From assembly GCA_030599705.1 (NCBI GenBank), contig JAUVNM010000102.1, positions 1 through 6,608 of the forward strand: DNA of 6,608 nt, written 5' to 3'. The notes under the pieces are model-generated. The model searched no databases and was not told where the DNA came from. It saw only the letters and a program-made list of their open reading frames with translations. Positions 1-6,550 of this stretch are shown here, piece by piece. Source of the DNA: Gammaproteobacteria bacterium. GTDB taxonomy: Bacteria > Pseudomonadota > Gammaproteobacteria > UBA9214. Position numbers and translations under genes: made by a program. Each line of letters starts with the position of its first letter. Positions within the stretch are counted from its first letter, which is position 1.

Positions 1-59
1 AGGAGCGGGTACAAGAGGCCGAGGCCGAGCTGGACCGCGCCAGGAAAGAGGCGCGCTAA
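1..59 (+). CDS. 3' end of an unidentified gene (partial)
   Basis: The third frame is open from the left edge to a TAA at 57-59 and encodes 18 residues, ERVQEAEAELDRARKEAR. The peptide alternates Glu/Arg/Lys with Ala and hydrophobic residues, which fits the end of a charged helix or coiled coil. Such tails are common and do not identify a family. The gene would converge on the HD-GYP gene across the repeat junction. Frame 1 is also open here and continues through the 21-bp repeats to about 215, but its translation is repeat-derived and does not look like protein. The gene body lies outside the window, so no function is given. Confidence 0.5.
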   Translation, partial: ERVQEAEAELDRARKEAR

Positions 60-60
60 C

Positions 61-144
61 CGCGAGTTTATTCGTCATTCCCGCGAATTTATTCGTCATT
101 CCCGCGAATTTATTCGTTATCACTGCAAATTTATTAGTCATTCC
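61..144. repeat. 21-bp tandem repeat, four units
   Basis: Four head-to-tail units lie at 61-81, 82-102, 103-123 and 124-144, followed by a fragment of a fifth (CGCGAA, 145-150). The consensus is CGCGAATTTATTCGTCATTCC, with a single base changed in unit 1, none in unit 2 and more changes in units 3 and 4. Each unit contains a small palindrome (CGAAT-TT-ATTCG in the consensus). The GTCATTCCCGCGAA formed at each unit junction equals the outer end of the palindromic element that follows, so the array looks like reiterated copies of that element's edge. It sits just after the stop codon of the plus-strand gene. Confidence 0.85.
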
Positions 145-217
145 CGCGAAGGCGGGAATCCATTACCGCCTGACCTTCAATTCCGTGTTCATGGATCCCC
201 GCCTTCGCGGGGATGAC
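137..217. repeat. Palindromic REP/MITE-like element with 27-bp inverted arms
   Basis: The left arm (137-163) and right arm (191-217) are reverse complements over 27 bp with two differences, separated by a 27-nt spacer. Each arm holds its own hairpin: 8-bp stems at 140-147/152-159 with loop GAAG, and at 195-202/207-214 with loop CTTC. The two differences between the arms are matched within each arm (T..A on the left, C..G on the right), so each internal hairpin stays perfect. Sequences of this type are dispersed in many proteobacterial genomes and resemble the neisserial dRS3 class; that comparison is from memory. There is no transposase and I see no target-site duplication. Confidence 0.8.
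137..217. terminator. Possible bidirectional terminator between convergent genes
   Basis: The two small hairpins, or one large stem formed by pairing the 27-bp arms, lie between the stop of the plus-strand gene (57-59) and the stop of the HD-GYP gene (319-321). Either structure could end transcription from both sides. On the minus strand the left hairpin is followed by GACTAATAAATTT, which is A/T-rich but not a true U tract. The terminator role is inferred from position and structure only. Confidence 0.35.
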
Positions 218-320
218 GGCATTGGCGGTTATGACGGCATTGGCGGTTATGACGGCATCGGCGGTTATGACGGCATCGGCGGTTACAACGGCATCGGCGT
301 TTATGACGGGATTGGCGGTT
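213..320. repeat. 18-bp tandem repeat, six units
   Basis: Six uninterrupted units start at 213, 231, 249, 267, 285 and 303. The consensus is ATGACGGCATYGGCGGTT. Units 1 and 2 are identical, units 3 and 4 are identical to each other and differ from the first pair by one base, and units 5 and 6 carry further changes. The first unit overlaps the outer end of the palindromic element's right arm (ATGAC), and the last ends inside the stop codon of the HD-GYP gene. Because 18 is a multiple of three, reading frames through the array stay open and encode six-residue repeats. These are most likely not translated. Confidence 0.9.
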
Positions 321-3237
321 ACAGGTATTCCGAAATATCCACGTTGTCGATCTGTTCCGGGTCGAGATACTCACGCGCATAGTCCAGGTAAACACCGCTG
401 GTAAGAAACAGCCGGAACAGGTCGGGATCGATGTGGGAGTCCTTGTTCATAAACCCCATGATACGGATCGCCTCGCTGAGCGGCTTTGCCTTCTTGTAGG
501 GCCGGTCCGAGGCCGTCAGCGCCTCGAAGATGTCCGCAATAGCCATCATGCGTGCGCTCAAGGGCATGTCATCTGCCGTCAGGCGTTTTGGGTACCCCTT
601 GCCGTCCATGGTCTCGTGGTGGCAGCCGGCAATCAGGGGTACATCACGCAGGTGCCGCGGATACGGCAGCTTCTCCAGCATAATAATCGTTTGCACGATA
701 TGGTCGTTGATCTTGTAACGTTCCTCGGCGGACAAGGTACCGCGCCCTACCGAGAGGTTATATAACTCGCCCCGGTTATACTTGTACTCCGGCACATCGA
801 GCCGGAATCCCCACGGATTATCCGCCGGCATGGCATCAGCCCCACCGCGCTCGATCAGGTGCTCCGGCTTGTCATCCAGCAGCTTTTCGACCGCCGGCAA
901 CCCGGATGCCGGTGAGCGGTTCTTGCGCTCCGCCTCCTCCCAGGAAATACCAATGCGGTCATCCAGGGTACGCTGCCAGGTGTGTTCAGCGATTTCCTTG
1001 AGCCGCTCGATGCGCTCCGGCGCCATGAACTCACCACCCTCGTTGCATTCCGCGATAAAGCTGTAATCGGCATCCAGGGCCGCAAGTTCGCTGTCCAGAA
1101 CGGCCTGCAACGCGTCACGCTCGCCGCCACTGGCGAGTGCTTCCCAGAAGCGAATCTCCGCATCCCGTTTCAGCACCTCGAAGCGCATGCGTACTTCGTG
1201 GATGCGGTCATAGATGGTTTCCAGCTTGGTGGATTTGTCGACGACATATTCCGGTGTCGTCACCTTGCCGCAGTCGTGCAGCCAGCTGGCAATATCGATG
1301 GCCTCCCATTCTTTTTCATCCAGATCGAAATCACGGAACGGTGGCTCGTTACTGTCGCAGGCCGCCTGTGCCAGCATGCGCGTGATGGCCGGGACCCGCT
1401 GACAGTGCCCCCCCGTGTAGGGTGACTTGGAATCGATGGCACCGGCAATCAGCTTGATAAAGCTGTCCAGCAACGCCGCCTGCATCATCAGCAACTGGCG
1501 GCTTTCCAGCGTGACCGCGGCAAACCCGGACAGTGCCCGGACAAAGGCGATCTGGCCATCGCCGTATGGCTGCTCATCCTTGTCTGCCGTGTCCGCATAA
1601 ATGAGGCACAGCACGCCAATGGTCTCGTGCTGGCGGTTATGCAACGGCATGGCAATAACCAGCAGCGCTGGCGCTGAAAAATACTCCAGCAGCGCCCCGA
1701 GTCCCTGCTCCCTGCCCGCTTCCAGCCGCATGACGGCAATGTCTTCCCCCTTGGCCGCCACTACCAGGCCAGCATCGCCCTGCATGGCAAACCGCGGCAA
1801 CGTGTCGATCGGGCAGTCCCCCTGGTCGCTGGTCTGGAGCATGCCGGGTACCAGGTATTCCTCCTGCTCGTCCACGAGCCAGGTCAGTACCCCGCTCGCC
1901 TGGCTGACAGACAGGGTCTCGCTGGTAACACGTGTCAGCAGTGACCGGAAATTCTCTTCGCCCGAGAGTGAATTGATCAACACCAGAAAACGGTTGATGG
2001 TGGTTTTCATCATCCCCATGGCGCCGGCCAGCTCATCGACCTCTTTGATAAACGACCGTGTGTGTACCGGCGTGCTGAAGTCAAACTGGCTAATCAGGGA
2101 TACCTCCCCGGCCAGCTGGCGCAACGGGTTGGAAATCCGGCGCGCAACCACCCAGACCACCGGTATGGCCAGCAGGATAATCAGCCCGGTCGTCATGACG
2201 GCGGTCCAGCGAATCCTGACGGCCTCGCTCAACAGCTCGTCCACGGGGGAGACCATCAGGGCATACAGGTCCACCCCGCCGGCACGGGCCACATTCTGCA
2301 ACGAGCCCTTCCAGCGCCGGTCGGCAAACTCGAAGTCCAGCCGGCTTGTGTCCAGATCGAGCCTGCCTGCAAGGAAGGCCAGCACCGCGCTCCCCAGTTC
2401 ATGCAGCCCGGCCATCCTGACCCCGTCGGCATCGCTTTTTCGGACCAGCTGACCGGTGTCGGCATAGGCCAGCGCCTCGCCATTGGCCGTTATCAGGACA
2501 ACCTCCGAGCCGGGGGTTATCCGGTGGCGGCTGATGGTGCCGGACAACTGGTCCAGGGTAACATCCGCGGCAATGACGGCGGCACCGCCTGCTGCCTGTA
2601 CCGTGAGCGTGGCGCCCACCTTGCCGATAAAATAAAACAGGTAGGGTGCTGTCGCGGAGGGCGTATCCTCTGCTGTCGTATACCAGGGCCTGGCACGCGG
2701 ATCATAATCCGACTTCCCGACCGTTTGCCGCTGTAACTCACGCATGTCGCTGTCAAGGAACAACCGTACCAGCAAGCGCTCGCCGTTATCCGCCGTGGCT
2801 ATATGGTCAGCCATAAAATACGCATCATTCGGCGCCGAGAACCGGCTGCGCATGTAATCTGTCTGCGTAGACCTGACGATAAAGTAATCACCATTGTCAT
2901 AACCAACCTGGATGGCAGTCACCGAGGGCTCGTTTAACAGTGCAACCCGGATGGTTGCCAGAGACTCAAGGCGCGCATCGAGTGTTGCCGCGCCGATCAC
3001 CGGTGACAGCGCCAGCAGTTGCAGGGTATCGGCGACCGGGTTGTAGGTGGCGTTGAAATCAAGCACCAGTTCCCGGGCAATCTGGTCGTACACCCGGTCC
3101 GCCGAGCTGAAGATGATGTCCGAGGTCTTGCTGTAGCTCTGCCAGCTGAGCACCGCGCCCAGCAACACGATCAGTGCGATAAACAGCACACTGATCGTGA
3201 TATGCAGGGGATACCGGGGGTTTTTATTTTCGGTCAT
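319..3237 (-). CDS. Membrane-bound dCache-HAMP-GAF-HD-GYP protein, probable c-di-GMP phosphodiesterase
   Basis: The 972-residue protein should hydrolyse cyclic di-GMP at the inner membrane. Visible order: TM1 (about 12-32), a periplasmic double-Cache sensor (about 35-335, with the typical YDPRARPWY at 178-186), TM2 (about 343-365), HAMP (about 365-420), GAF-like (about 425-585), HD-GYP (about 590-945). Metal and catalytic residues are present: H611, H654-D655 with K658, H846, H873-H874, the GKGYP signature at 879-883, and D902. The HD-GYP domain is unusually long: about 160 mostly charged residues (about 673-832) are inserted between the HD motif and the next histidine. The ATG is at 3235-3237, 46 bp after the receiver gene's stop, with no clear Shine-Dalgarno sequence, so translation may be weak or coupled. 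It is probably the last gene of the kinase operon. The stop codon lies in the last unit of the 18-bp array. The ligand of the Cache domain is unknown. Confidence 0.93.
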   Translation of the reverse strand: MTENKNPRYPLHITISVLFIALIVLLGAVLSWQSYSKTSDIIFSSADRVYDQIARELVLDFNATYNPVADTLQLLALSPVIGAATLDARLESLATIRVALLNEPSVTAIQVGYDNGDYFIVRSTQTDYMRSRFSAPNDAYFMADHIATADNGERLLVRLFLDSDMRELQRQTVGKSDYDPRARPWYTTAEDTPSATAPYLFYFIGKVGATLTVQAAGGAAVIAADVTLDQLSGTISRHRITPGSEVVLITANGEALAYADTGQLVRKSDADGVRMAGLHELGSAVLAFLAGRLDLDTSRLDFEFADRRWKGSLQNVARAGGVDLYALMVSPVDELLSEAVRIRWTAVMTTGLIILLAIPVVWVVARRISNPLRQLAGEVSLISQFDFSTPVHTRSFIKEVDELAGAMGMMKTTINRFLVLINSLSGEENFRSLLTRVTSETLSVSQASGVLTWLVDEQEEYLVPGMLQTSDQGDCPIDTLPRFAMQGDAGLVVAAKGEDIAVMRLEAGREQGLGALLEYFSAPALLVIAMPLHNRQHETIGVLCLIYADTADKDEQPYGDGQIAFVRALSGFAAVTLESRQLLMMQAALLDSFIKLIAGAIDSKSPYTGGHCQRVPAITRMLAQAACDSNEPPFRDFDLDEKEWEAIDIASWLHDCGKVTTPEYVVDKSTKLETIYDRIHEVRMRFEVLKRDAEIRFWEALASGGERDALQAVLDSELAALDADYSFIAECNEGGEFMAPERIERLKEIAEHTWQRTLDDRIGISWEEAERKNRSPASGLPAVEKLLDDKPEHLIERGGADAMPADNPWGFRLDVPEYKYNRGELYNLSVGRGTLSAEERYKINDHIVQTIIMLEKLPYPRHLRDVPLIAGCHHETMDGKGYPKRLTADDMPLSARMMAIADIFEALTASDRPYKKAKPLSEAIRIMGFMNKDSHIDPDLFRLFLTSGVYLDYAREYLDPEQIDNVDISEYL

Positions 3238-3283
3238 CGGCCAGATAGAAATACGCAGGTTGGATTAGCTGTGCAATTCGGAA

Positions 3284-3658
3284 TTACATACCCAGCACCC
3301 TTTCTATGGTGGCGATCAGCTCATCGGTCTTCACTGGCTTGGCAAGAAATTCATTGCCGCCAATAATTGAACCGGTGGCATCGGTTTCATCTTTGGTAAC
3401 GATAGCCGTCATGAAAATGAATTTTATCCCTGCCAGTTCCGGATCCTCATTGAGCCGGGCCGCCACCTCGTCACCGCCCATATCCGGCATCATGACGTCC
3501 AGGAAGATCAGGTCCGGCAGGAATTCCCGGGCGGCCTGGATGGCCTGGCTGCCCTGGTTCTCGGTGCGCACTTCGTAGTTGCCGGTACGTTCCAGGTTGA
3601 GCTTGACCATGCGGGTCAGTGCCGGTTCGTCATCAACCACCAGGATGCGTTTTTTCAT
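3284..3658 (-). CDS. Stand-alone CheY-like response regulator
   Basis: This is a single receiver domain of 124 residues with no output domain. The acidic pocket D9-D10-E11, the phosphoacceptor D54 (in FLDVMMPDMGG), T84 and K107-P108 are all present, so it should be phosphorylated. The segment before the lysine reads IIGGNEFLAKP, a variant of the more usual GA-x-x-x-x-KP. Its ATG overlaps the kinase stop codon by 4 bp (ATGA), which points to translational coupling and marks the kinase as its partner. It also has its own good ribosome binding site inside the kinase gene. Without a DNA-binding or enzymatic domain it must act by protein contact. The HD-GYP protein encoded 46 bp downstream is the nearest candidate target, but this is inference. 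Confidence 0.95.
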   Translation of the reverse strand: MKKRILVVDDEPALTRMVKLNLERTGNYEVRTENQGSQAIQAAREFLPDLIFLDVMMPDMGGDEVAARLNEDPELAGIKFIFMTAIVTKDETDATGSIIGGNEFLAKPVKTDELIATIERVLGM

Positions 3659-5352
3659 TGCGATTCTCCTTGATTGGGTCTGAACATCATGGTCACGATG
3701 GCGCCCCCGGCGGAGTGGTTGCGAATATCGATTGAACCATGGTGAAGACTGATGATATTACGTGAAACCGAGAGGCCGAGGCCAGTCCCCTCGCCCACCG
3801 GTTTGGTCGTATAGAACGGATCGAATATCCGCTTGCGGTCGTCTTCACGAATTCCCGGTCCACTATCGCGTACTTCCACCCACACGACGACGTCCCCCTT
3901 TTCGAAGTGCCGATCATGGTCCCGGGACAGCTCGTCGCTGTTGTGCAGCGTCTTTAGCTGGCTGACGACCACCAGTTCCCCGCCGCGCTCCATCGCATGG
4001 GCCGCATTCATGAACAGGTTAATCAATACCTGCTGCAGCTTGTTGGCATCCAGATCCAGGGCCGGCAGGTCACTGGCCAGATGTGGCTTGACCTCGATAT
4101 TACGCTGGCGCATTTCGTGTCCCACCAGGCGCAGGGAACTGTCGATCACCGTATTGATATTGCCGTGCGTGCACTCCAGCTGTTTGTCACGGGAGAAGTC
4201 CAGCAGTCCCCGGATCACGGTATCGGCACGCTGCACCGCGTCGTCGATGTCCCTGATCACCGCGCCCGCCACCTCATCCTGTCCGGTTACATTGGACAGG
4301 TAATCCGCGCCCATCTGGATAATCGCCAGCGGATTCTTCACCTCGTGGGCCACCCCGGCAGCGAGTTGGCCGATGGATTCCATTTTTTCGGCCTGCATCA
4401 GCTGCATCTGCGCATCCTGCAATTCCCGGGTGCGTACCTCCACCCGCTGTTTCAGGGTGCGGTTCCAGAGACCGAACCCGCCCAGTATCAGCAGGAAGCC
4501 CAACAGCACGCCTGCGCCGCTATACCAGATCAGCGGATTATTCCAGGAATTCCGGTCCTCGAGTTTCAGCCACCCTGCCCGCAGCACCTCACGCTCCGCA
4601 CTGCTGATGCTGGCCAGCGCCTTGTCCAGAATGGCCCTGAGTTCCGGCCAGTCCTTGCGCACGGCAAGGCCCAGTTCGAGCACAGGGTCGATGTAGCTGA
4701 CGATACGCAGATTGGTGAAACCCTGTTTACGCACCAGATAGGTGACGGAGGCCAGGTCACTAACCATGGCATCGATGGCGCCCAGCGAGACCAGCTCCAG
4801 CCCGTCCTGGGTATGTTCGACGCGCAGCAGCCGCACATCAACCGCGTGATGGGTAAGCAGGTCATCCCAGACATAATCTGCAACCACGCCCACCTTGTGG
4901 CCGGTGAGTTCCTCGATGCTGTTGAAGTCCATGCTGGAGATAATCACACCCGGCACGGTGATATGCGGTTCGGTGAACAGCAGGTACTCCTCGCGCTGCG
5001 GTGAAACGGCAGCAGCGGGCAACACATCGATCTCGCCATCGCGCAGCATTTCCAGCACCTGTGACCAGTCACTGGCATGGACAATTTCGAAGGCAATCCC
5101 CAGCCGCTGTTCAATCAGGTGGATGTAGTCCGCCGCCATGCCCTGGTATTCCCCTTTCCGGGAAAACCATTCAAAGGGGGCCGCATCCGGATCGGGACCG
5201 ATGCGGATCAGTGGATGAGCCGCGAGCCACTCCTGCTCTGCTGCGGTCAATACCAGCTCATTGGCAGATGCTCCAGCCGGCTCAGGTAACAGACCGAGGA
5301 GAACAACCGCAAACAGGATATGACGTACGGCTAATATGGATTCAGGAAACAC
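3655..5352 (-). CDS. Sensor histidine kinase with periplasmic SBP_bac_3-type domain
   Basis: The 565-residue inner-membrane kinase has a signal peptide (about 1-30, ending ASA), a periplasmic domain like bacterial solute-binding proteins of family 3 (about 45-262, including GEYQGMAADYIHLIEQRLGI and SPQREEYLLFTEP), one membrane helix (about 275-296), a short coiled-coil linker, HisKA (about 325-390) and an ATPase domain (about 435-560). H336 in AHEVKNPL is the phosphoacceptor. The N box has N445 and N449, G1 is DSGPGI (496-501), the F box is FDPFYTTKP, and G2 is GEGTGLGLS (520-528). All key residues are intact, and no receiver is fused. The periplasmic domain probably binds an amino acid or similar small molecule; the ligand is unknown. 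The start is GTG at 5350-5352: no other start codon lies upstream before an in-frame stop, and the signal peptide begins just after it. There is no good Shine-Dalgarno sequence. Confidence 0.94.
   Translation of the reverse strand: MFPESILAVRHILFAVVLLGLLPEPAGASANELVLTAAEQEWLAAHPLIRIGPDPDAAPFEWFSRKGEYQGMAADYIHLIEQRLGIAFEIVHASDWSQVLEMLRDGEIDVLPAAAVSPQREEYLLFTEPHITVPGVIISSMDFNSIEELTGHKVGVVADYVWDDLLTHHAVDVRLLRVEHTQDGLELVSLGAIDAMVSDLASVTYLVRKQGFTNLRIVSYIDPVLELGLAVRKDWPELRAILDKALASISSAEREVLRAGWLKLEDRNSWNNPLIWYSGAGVLLGFLLILGGFGLWNRTLKQRVEVRTRELQDAQMQLMQAEKMESIGQLAAGVAHEVKNPLAIIQMGADYLSNVTGQDEVAGAVIRDIDDAVQRADTVIRGLLDFSRDKQLECTHGNINTVIDSSLRLVGHEMRQRNIEVKPHLASDLPALDLDANKLQQVLINLFMNAAHAMERGGELVVVSQLKTLHNSDELSRDHDRHFEKGDVVVWVEVRDSGPGIREDDRKRIFDPFYTTKPVGEGTGLGLSVSRNIISLHHGSIDIRNHSAGGAIVTMMFRPNQGESQ
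3666..3671 (-). promoter_or_regulatory. Ribosome binding site of the receiver gene
   Basis: AAGGAG on the minus strand lies 7 nt before the ATG at 3656-3658, inside the last codons of the kinase gene. It fixes the receiver start and allows re-initiation at the ATGA overlap. The same AAGGAGAATC string precedes the OmpA-like gene. Confidence 0.8.
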
Positions 5353-5376
5353 GCCAGAATCATTTGAATCAGAATG

Positions 5377-5417
5377 CGTGCGGGACGGGGGGTACGATGT
5401 AGCTCCCGTCCCGCACG
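5377..5417 (-). terminator. Perfect 13-bp stem-loop between the OmpA-like and kinase genes
   Basis: The arms 5377-5389 and 5405-5417 (CGTGCGGGACGGG and its exact reverse complement) can be extended inward by a G-U and a G-C pair, leaving an 11-nt loop. The hairpin starts 14 nt after the OmpA-like stop codon and ends about 25 nt before the kinase start. It is GC-rich and very stable, but on the minus strand it is followed by CATTCTGATTCA rather than a U run. It may be a terminator, a partial attenuator or a 3' mRNA stabiliser. The 79-bp gap shows no convincing promoter for the kinase operon. Confidence 0.55.
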
Positions 5418-5431
5418 TCCAACTGTGGGTA

Positions 5432-6550
5432 CTAGTGCGTGAGCAGACCCGTTTCGATCATCGCATCGTAACAGCGCTTCTCCGTGTTATTGATGTTATC
5501 CATCAAGCAGGCAAGCAGAGCACCGCCAACCGGTTTGACGCCGGAACAGAGCCGTTCCAGATCGGGGCCGCATTTCGCACCGAAGAAGTTGGCATTACCG
5601 AGCGCCGCTTCAATGGTGGATTCGCCCGTGTCGATCGACGCCTTACACCCCCCGGAGAGCTGGGCATTGTATTCATAGAGGCAGTTGAGTACGCGGTTCT
5701 CTCCAATCGGGACATCATCACAGAAAGTCGCGATTTCCTTGCTGCACCCATCACCGATGATCTTCGTCGCATCCTTGAATCCCTGCTGGATGATCGGCGT
5801 ATCCACGGCCACGGCCTCCACCTGGATGTTTTTATCCTTGACCTCGTCCTGGCGGCGTCTGGCCACAAACTCGGCGGCTGCATCGGTGTTGACCACGGGG
5901 ATGACGAATCTGACCTCAACGCGCCGGTTGGGCGCCAGACACCGGATCCGGGCTGCACCTGCCAGCCCCGGGCAGGTCACAATCGGGTCGGCCGAACCAT
6001 GCGCCGTGACCCTGATGCGTTCTTCCGGAAGCCCCTGGGCAACCAGTTCTTTCATGACCGAATCGCCACGCCGTTGAGAGAGCTTCAGGTTGTACTCATC
6101 ATTGCCAATCTGGTCAGTGTACCCGGCGATGTGCACCCGGTGGATATAGTCGTCACTGTGACTTTTCAGGGTAGCATCCAGTACCTGTTTGCCGGAATTA
6201 CTCAGCTCGGCACTGTCGAACGCGAAATCATCGCCCGCATGCAGGATCGCCAGATCAATCTGTGTGGTCACGCCGGTGACGCGTGCCTTCTTTTCCCTGA
6301 CGGGCATCTCGCCGGCACGTTCCTTGGTCAGCGTCGAGTCACACGCAGCAATGGCATCGGTCGGTGACCATTTCGAGGTCCTGACGCAATTACCCTTGGC
6401 ATCACGGACAACGTACCCGCGCATGTCATACTGGTAACCGGGGGAATATTCGTCGCCCGCCTGAGATGCGACCGGCGCCAAAATACTTCCGGCGATCAAC
6501 AGCGCAGAGAGCGATTTCAAACAACTGGTTCGTGCTTTTGACTTATTCAT
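5432..6550 (-). CDS. OmpA-family peptidoglycan-binding protein with C-terminal cysteine-rich repeats
   Basis: The 372-residue exported protein has a signal peptide (about 1-31, cleavage after SQA) and no eight-strand beta-barrel. A short N-terminal region (about 34-75) carries C55 and C70 in a VRDAKGNCVRTSKWSP...AACD pattern seen in other OmpA-like proteins. The OmpA C-terminal domain spans about 105-217. D146 (GYTD) and R161 (LSQRR) match the peptidoglycan-contacting Asp and Arg of E. coli OmpA, and C193 and C204 sit in a loop before APNRRVEV. After a charged linker (about 222-262) come two four-cysteine repeats, C269/C277/C290/C302 and C327/C335/C348/C360, resembling the GLG1 cysteine-rich repeat. 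It probably anchors to the cell wall in the periplasm; the role of the repeats is unknown. The ATG at 6548-6550 has a strong ribosome binding site. C10 precedes the hydrophobic core, so it is not a lipobox. Confidence 0.9.
   Translation of the reverse strand: MNKSKARTSCLKSLSALLIAGSILAPVASQAGDEYSPGYQYDMRGYVVRDAKGNCVRTSKWSPTDAIAACDSTLTKERAGEMPVREKKARVTGVTTQIDLAILHAGDDFAFDSAELSNSGKQVLDATLKSHSDDYIHRVHIAGYTDQIGNDEYNLKLSQRRGDSVMKELVAQGLPEERIRVTAHGSADPIVTCPGLAGAARIRCLAPNRRVEVRFVIPVVNTDAAAEFVARRRQDEVKDKNIQVEAVAVDTPIIQQGFKDATKIIGDGCSKEIATFCDDVPIGENRVLNCLYEYNAQLSGGCKASIDTGESTIEAALGNANFFGAKCGPDLERLCSGVKPVGGALLACLMDNINNTEKRCYDAMIETGLLTH

Noticed and set aside
61..215. Frame 1 encoding REFIRHS heptad repeats
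   Set aside because: The open frame comes from the 21-bp unit length. It ends in the HSREGGNP string that this dispersed palindrome yields when translated by chance.
61..320. CRISPR array
   Set aside because: The units are directly adjacent with no unique spacers, have two different periods, and no cas genes are nearby.
185..382. Plus-strand frame encoding GGYDGI repeats
   Set aside because: It is a by-product of the 18-bp array, whose length is a multiple of three. It has no ribosome binding site and runs on antisense into the HD-GYP gene.
1601..2452. Plus-strand open frame of 283 codons opposite the HD-GYP gene
   Set aside because: It is Ser/Arg/Thr-rich without recognisable motifs, and covers the GAF, HAMP and Cache coding region of a convincing gene.
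3997..5004. Plus-strand open frame of 335 codons opposite the histidine kinase
   Set aside because: It is rich in His, Gln and Pro with no domain, as expected from the reverse of a GC-rich gene. The kinase on the other strand has every conserved motif.
5331..5363. Ten-codon minus-strand open frame (MILACFLNPY) overlapping the kinase start, possible leader peptide
   Set aside because: It has no ribosome binding site and no regulatory codon run. It is short enough to arise by chance.
5336..6367. Long plus-strand open frame of 343 codons opposite the OmpA-like gene
   Set aside because: The minus-strand frame has a signal peptide, an OmpA domain with its key residues and a strong ribosome binding site. 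The plus-strand translation shows no recognisable domain and is an antisense shadow.
6533..6535. OmpA-like protein as a lipoprotein through C10
   Set aside because: The cysteine at residue 10 (about 6521-6523) is before the hydrophobic core and is preceded by RTS, not by a lipobox. An ordinary signal peptidase site after SQA fits better.
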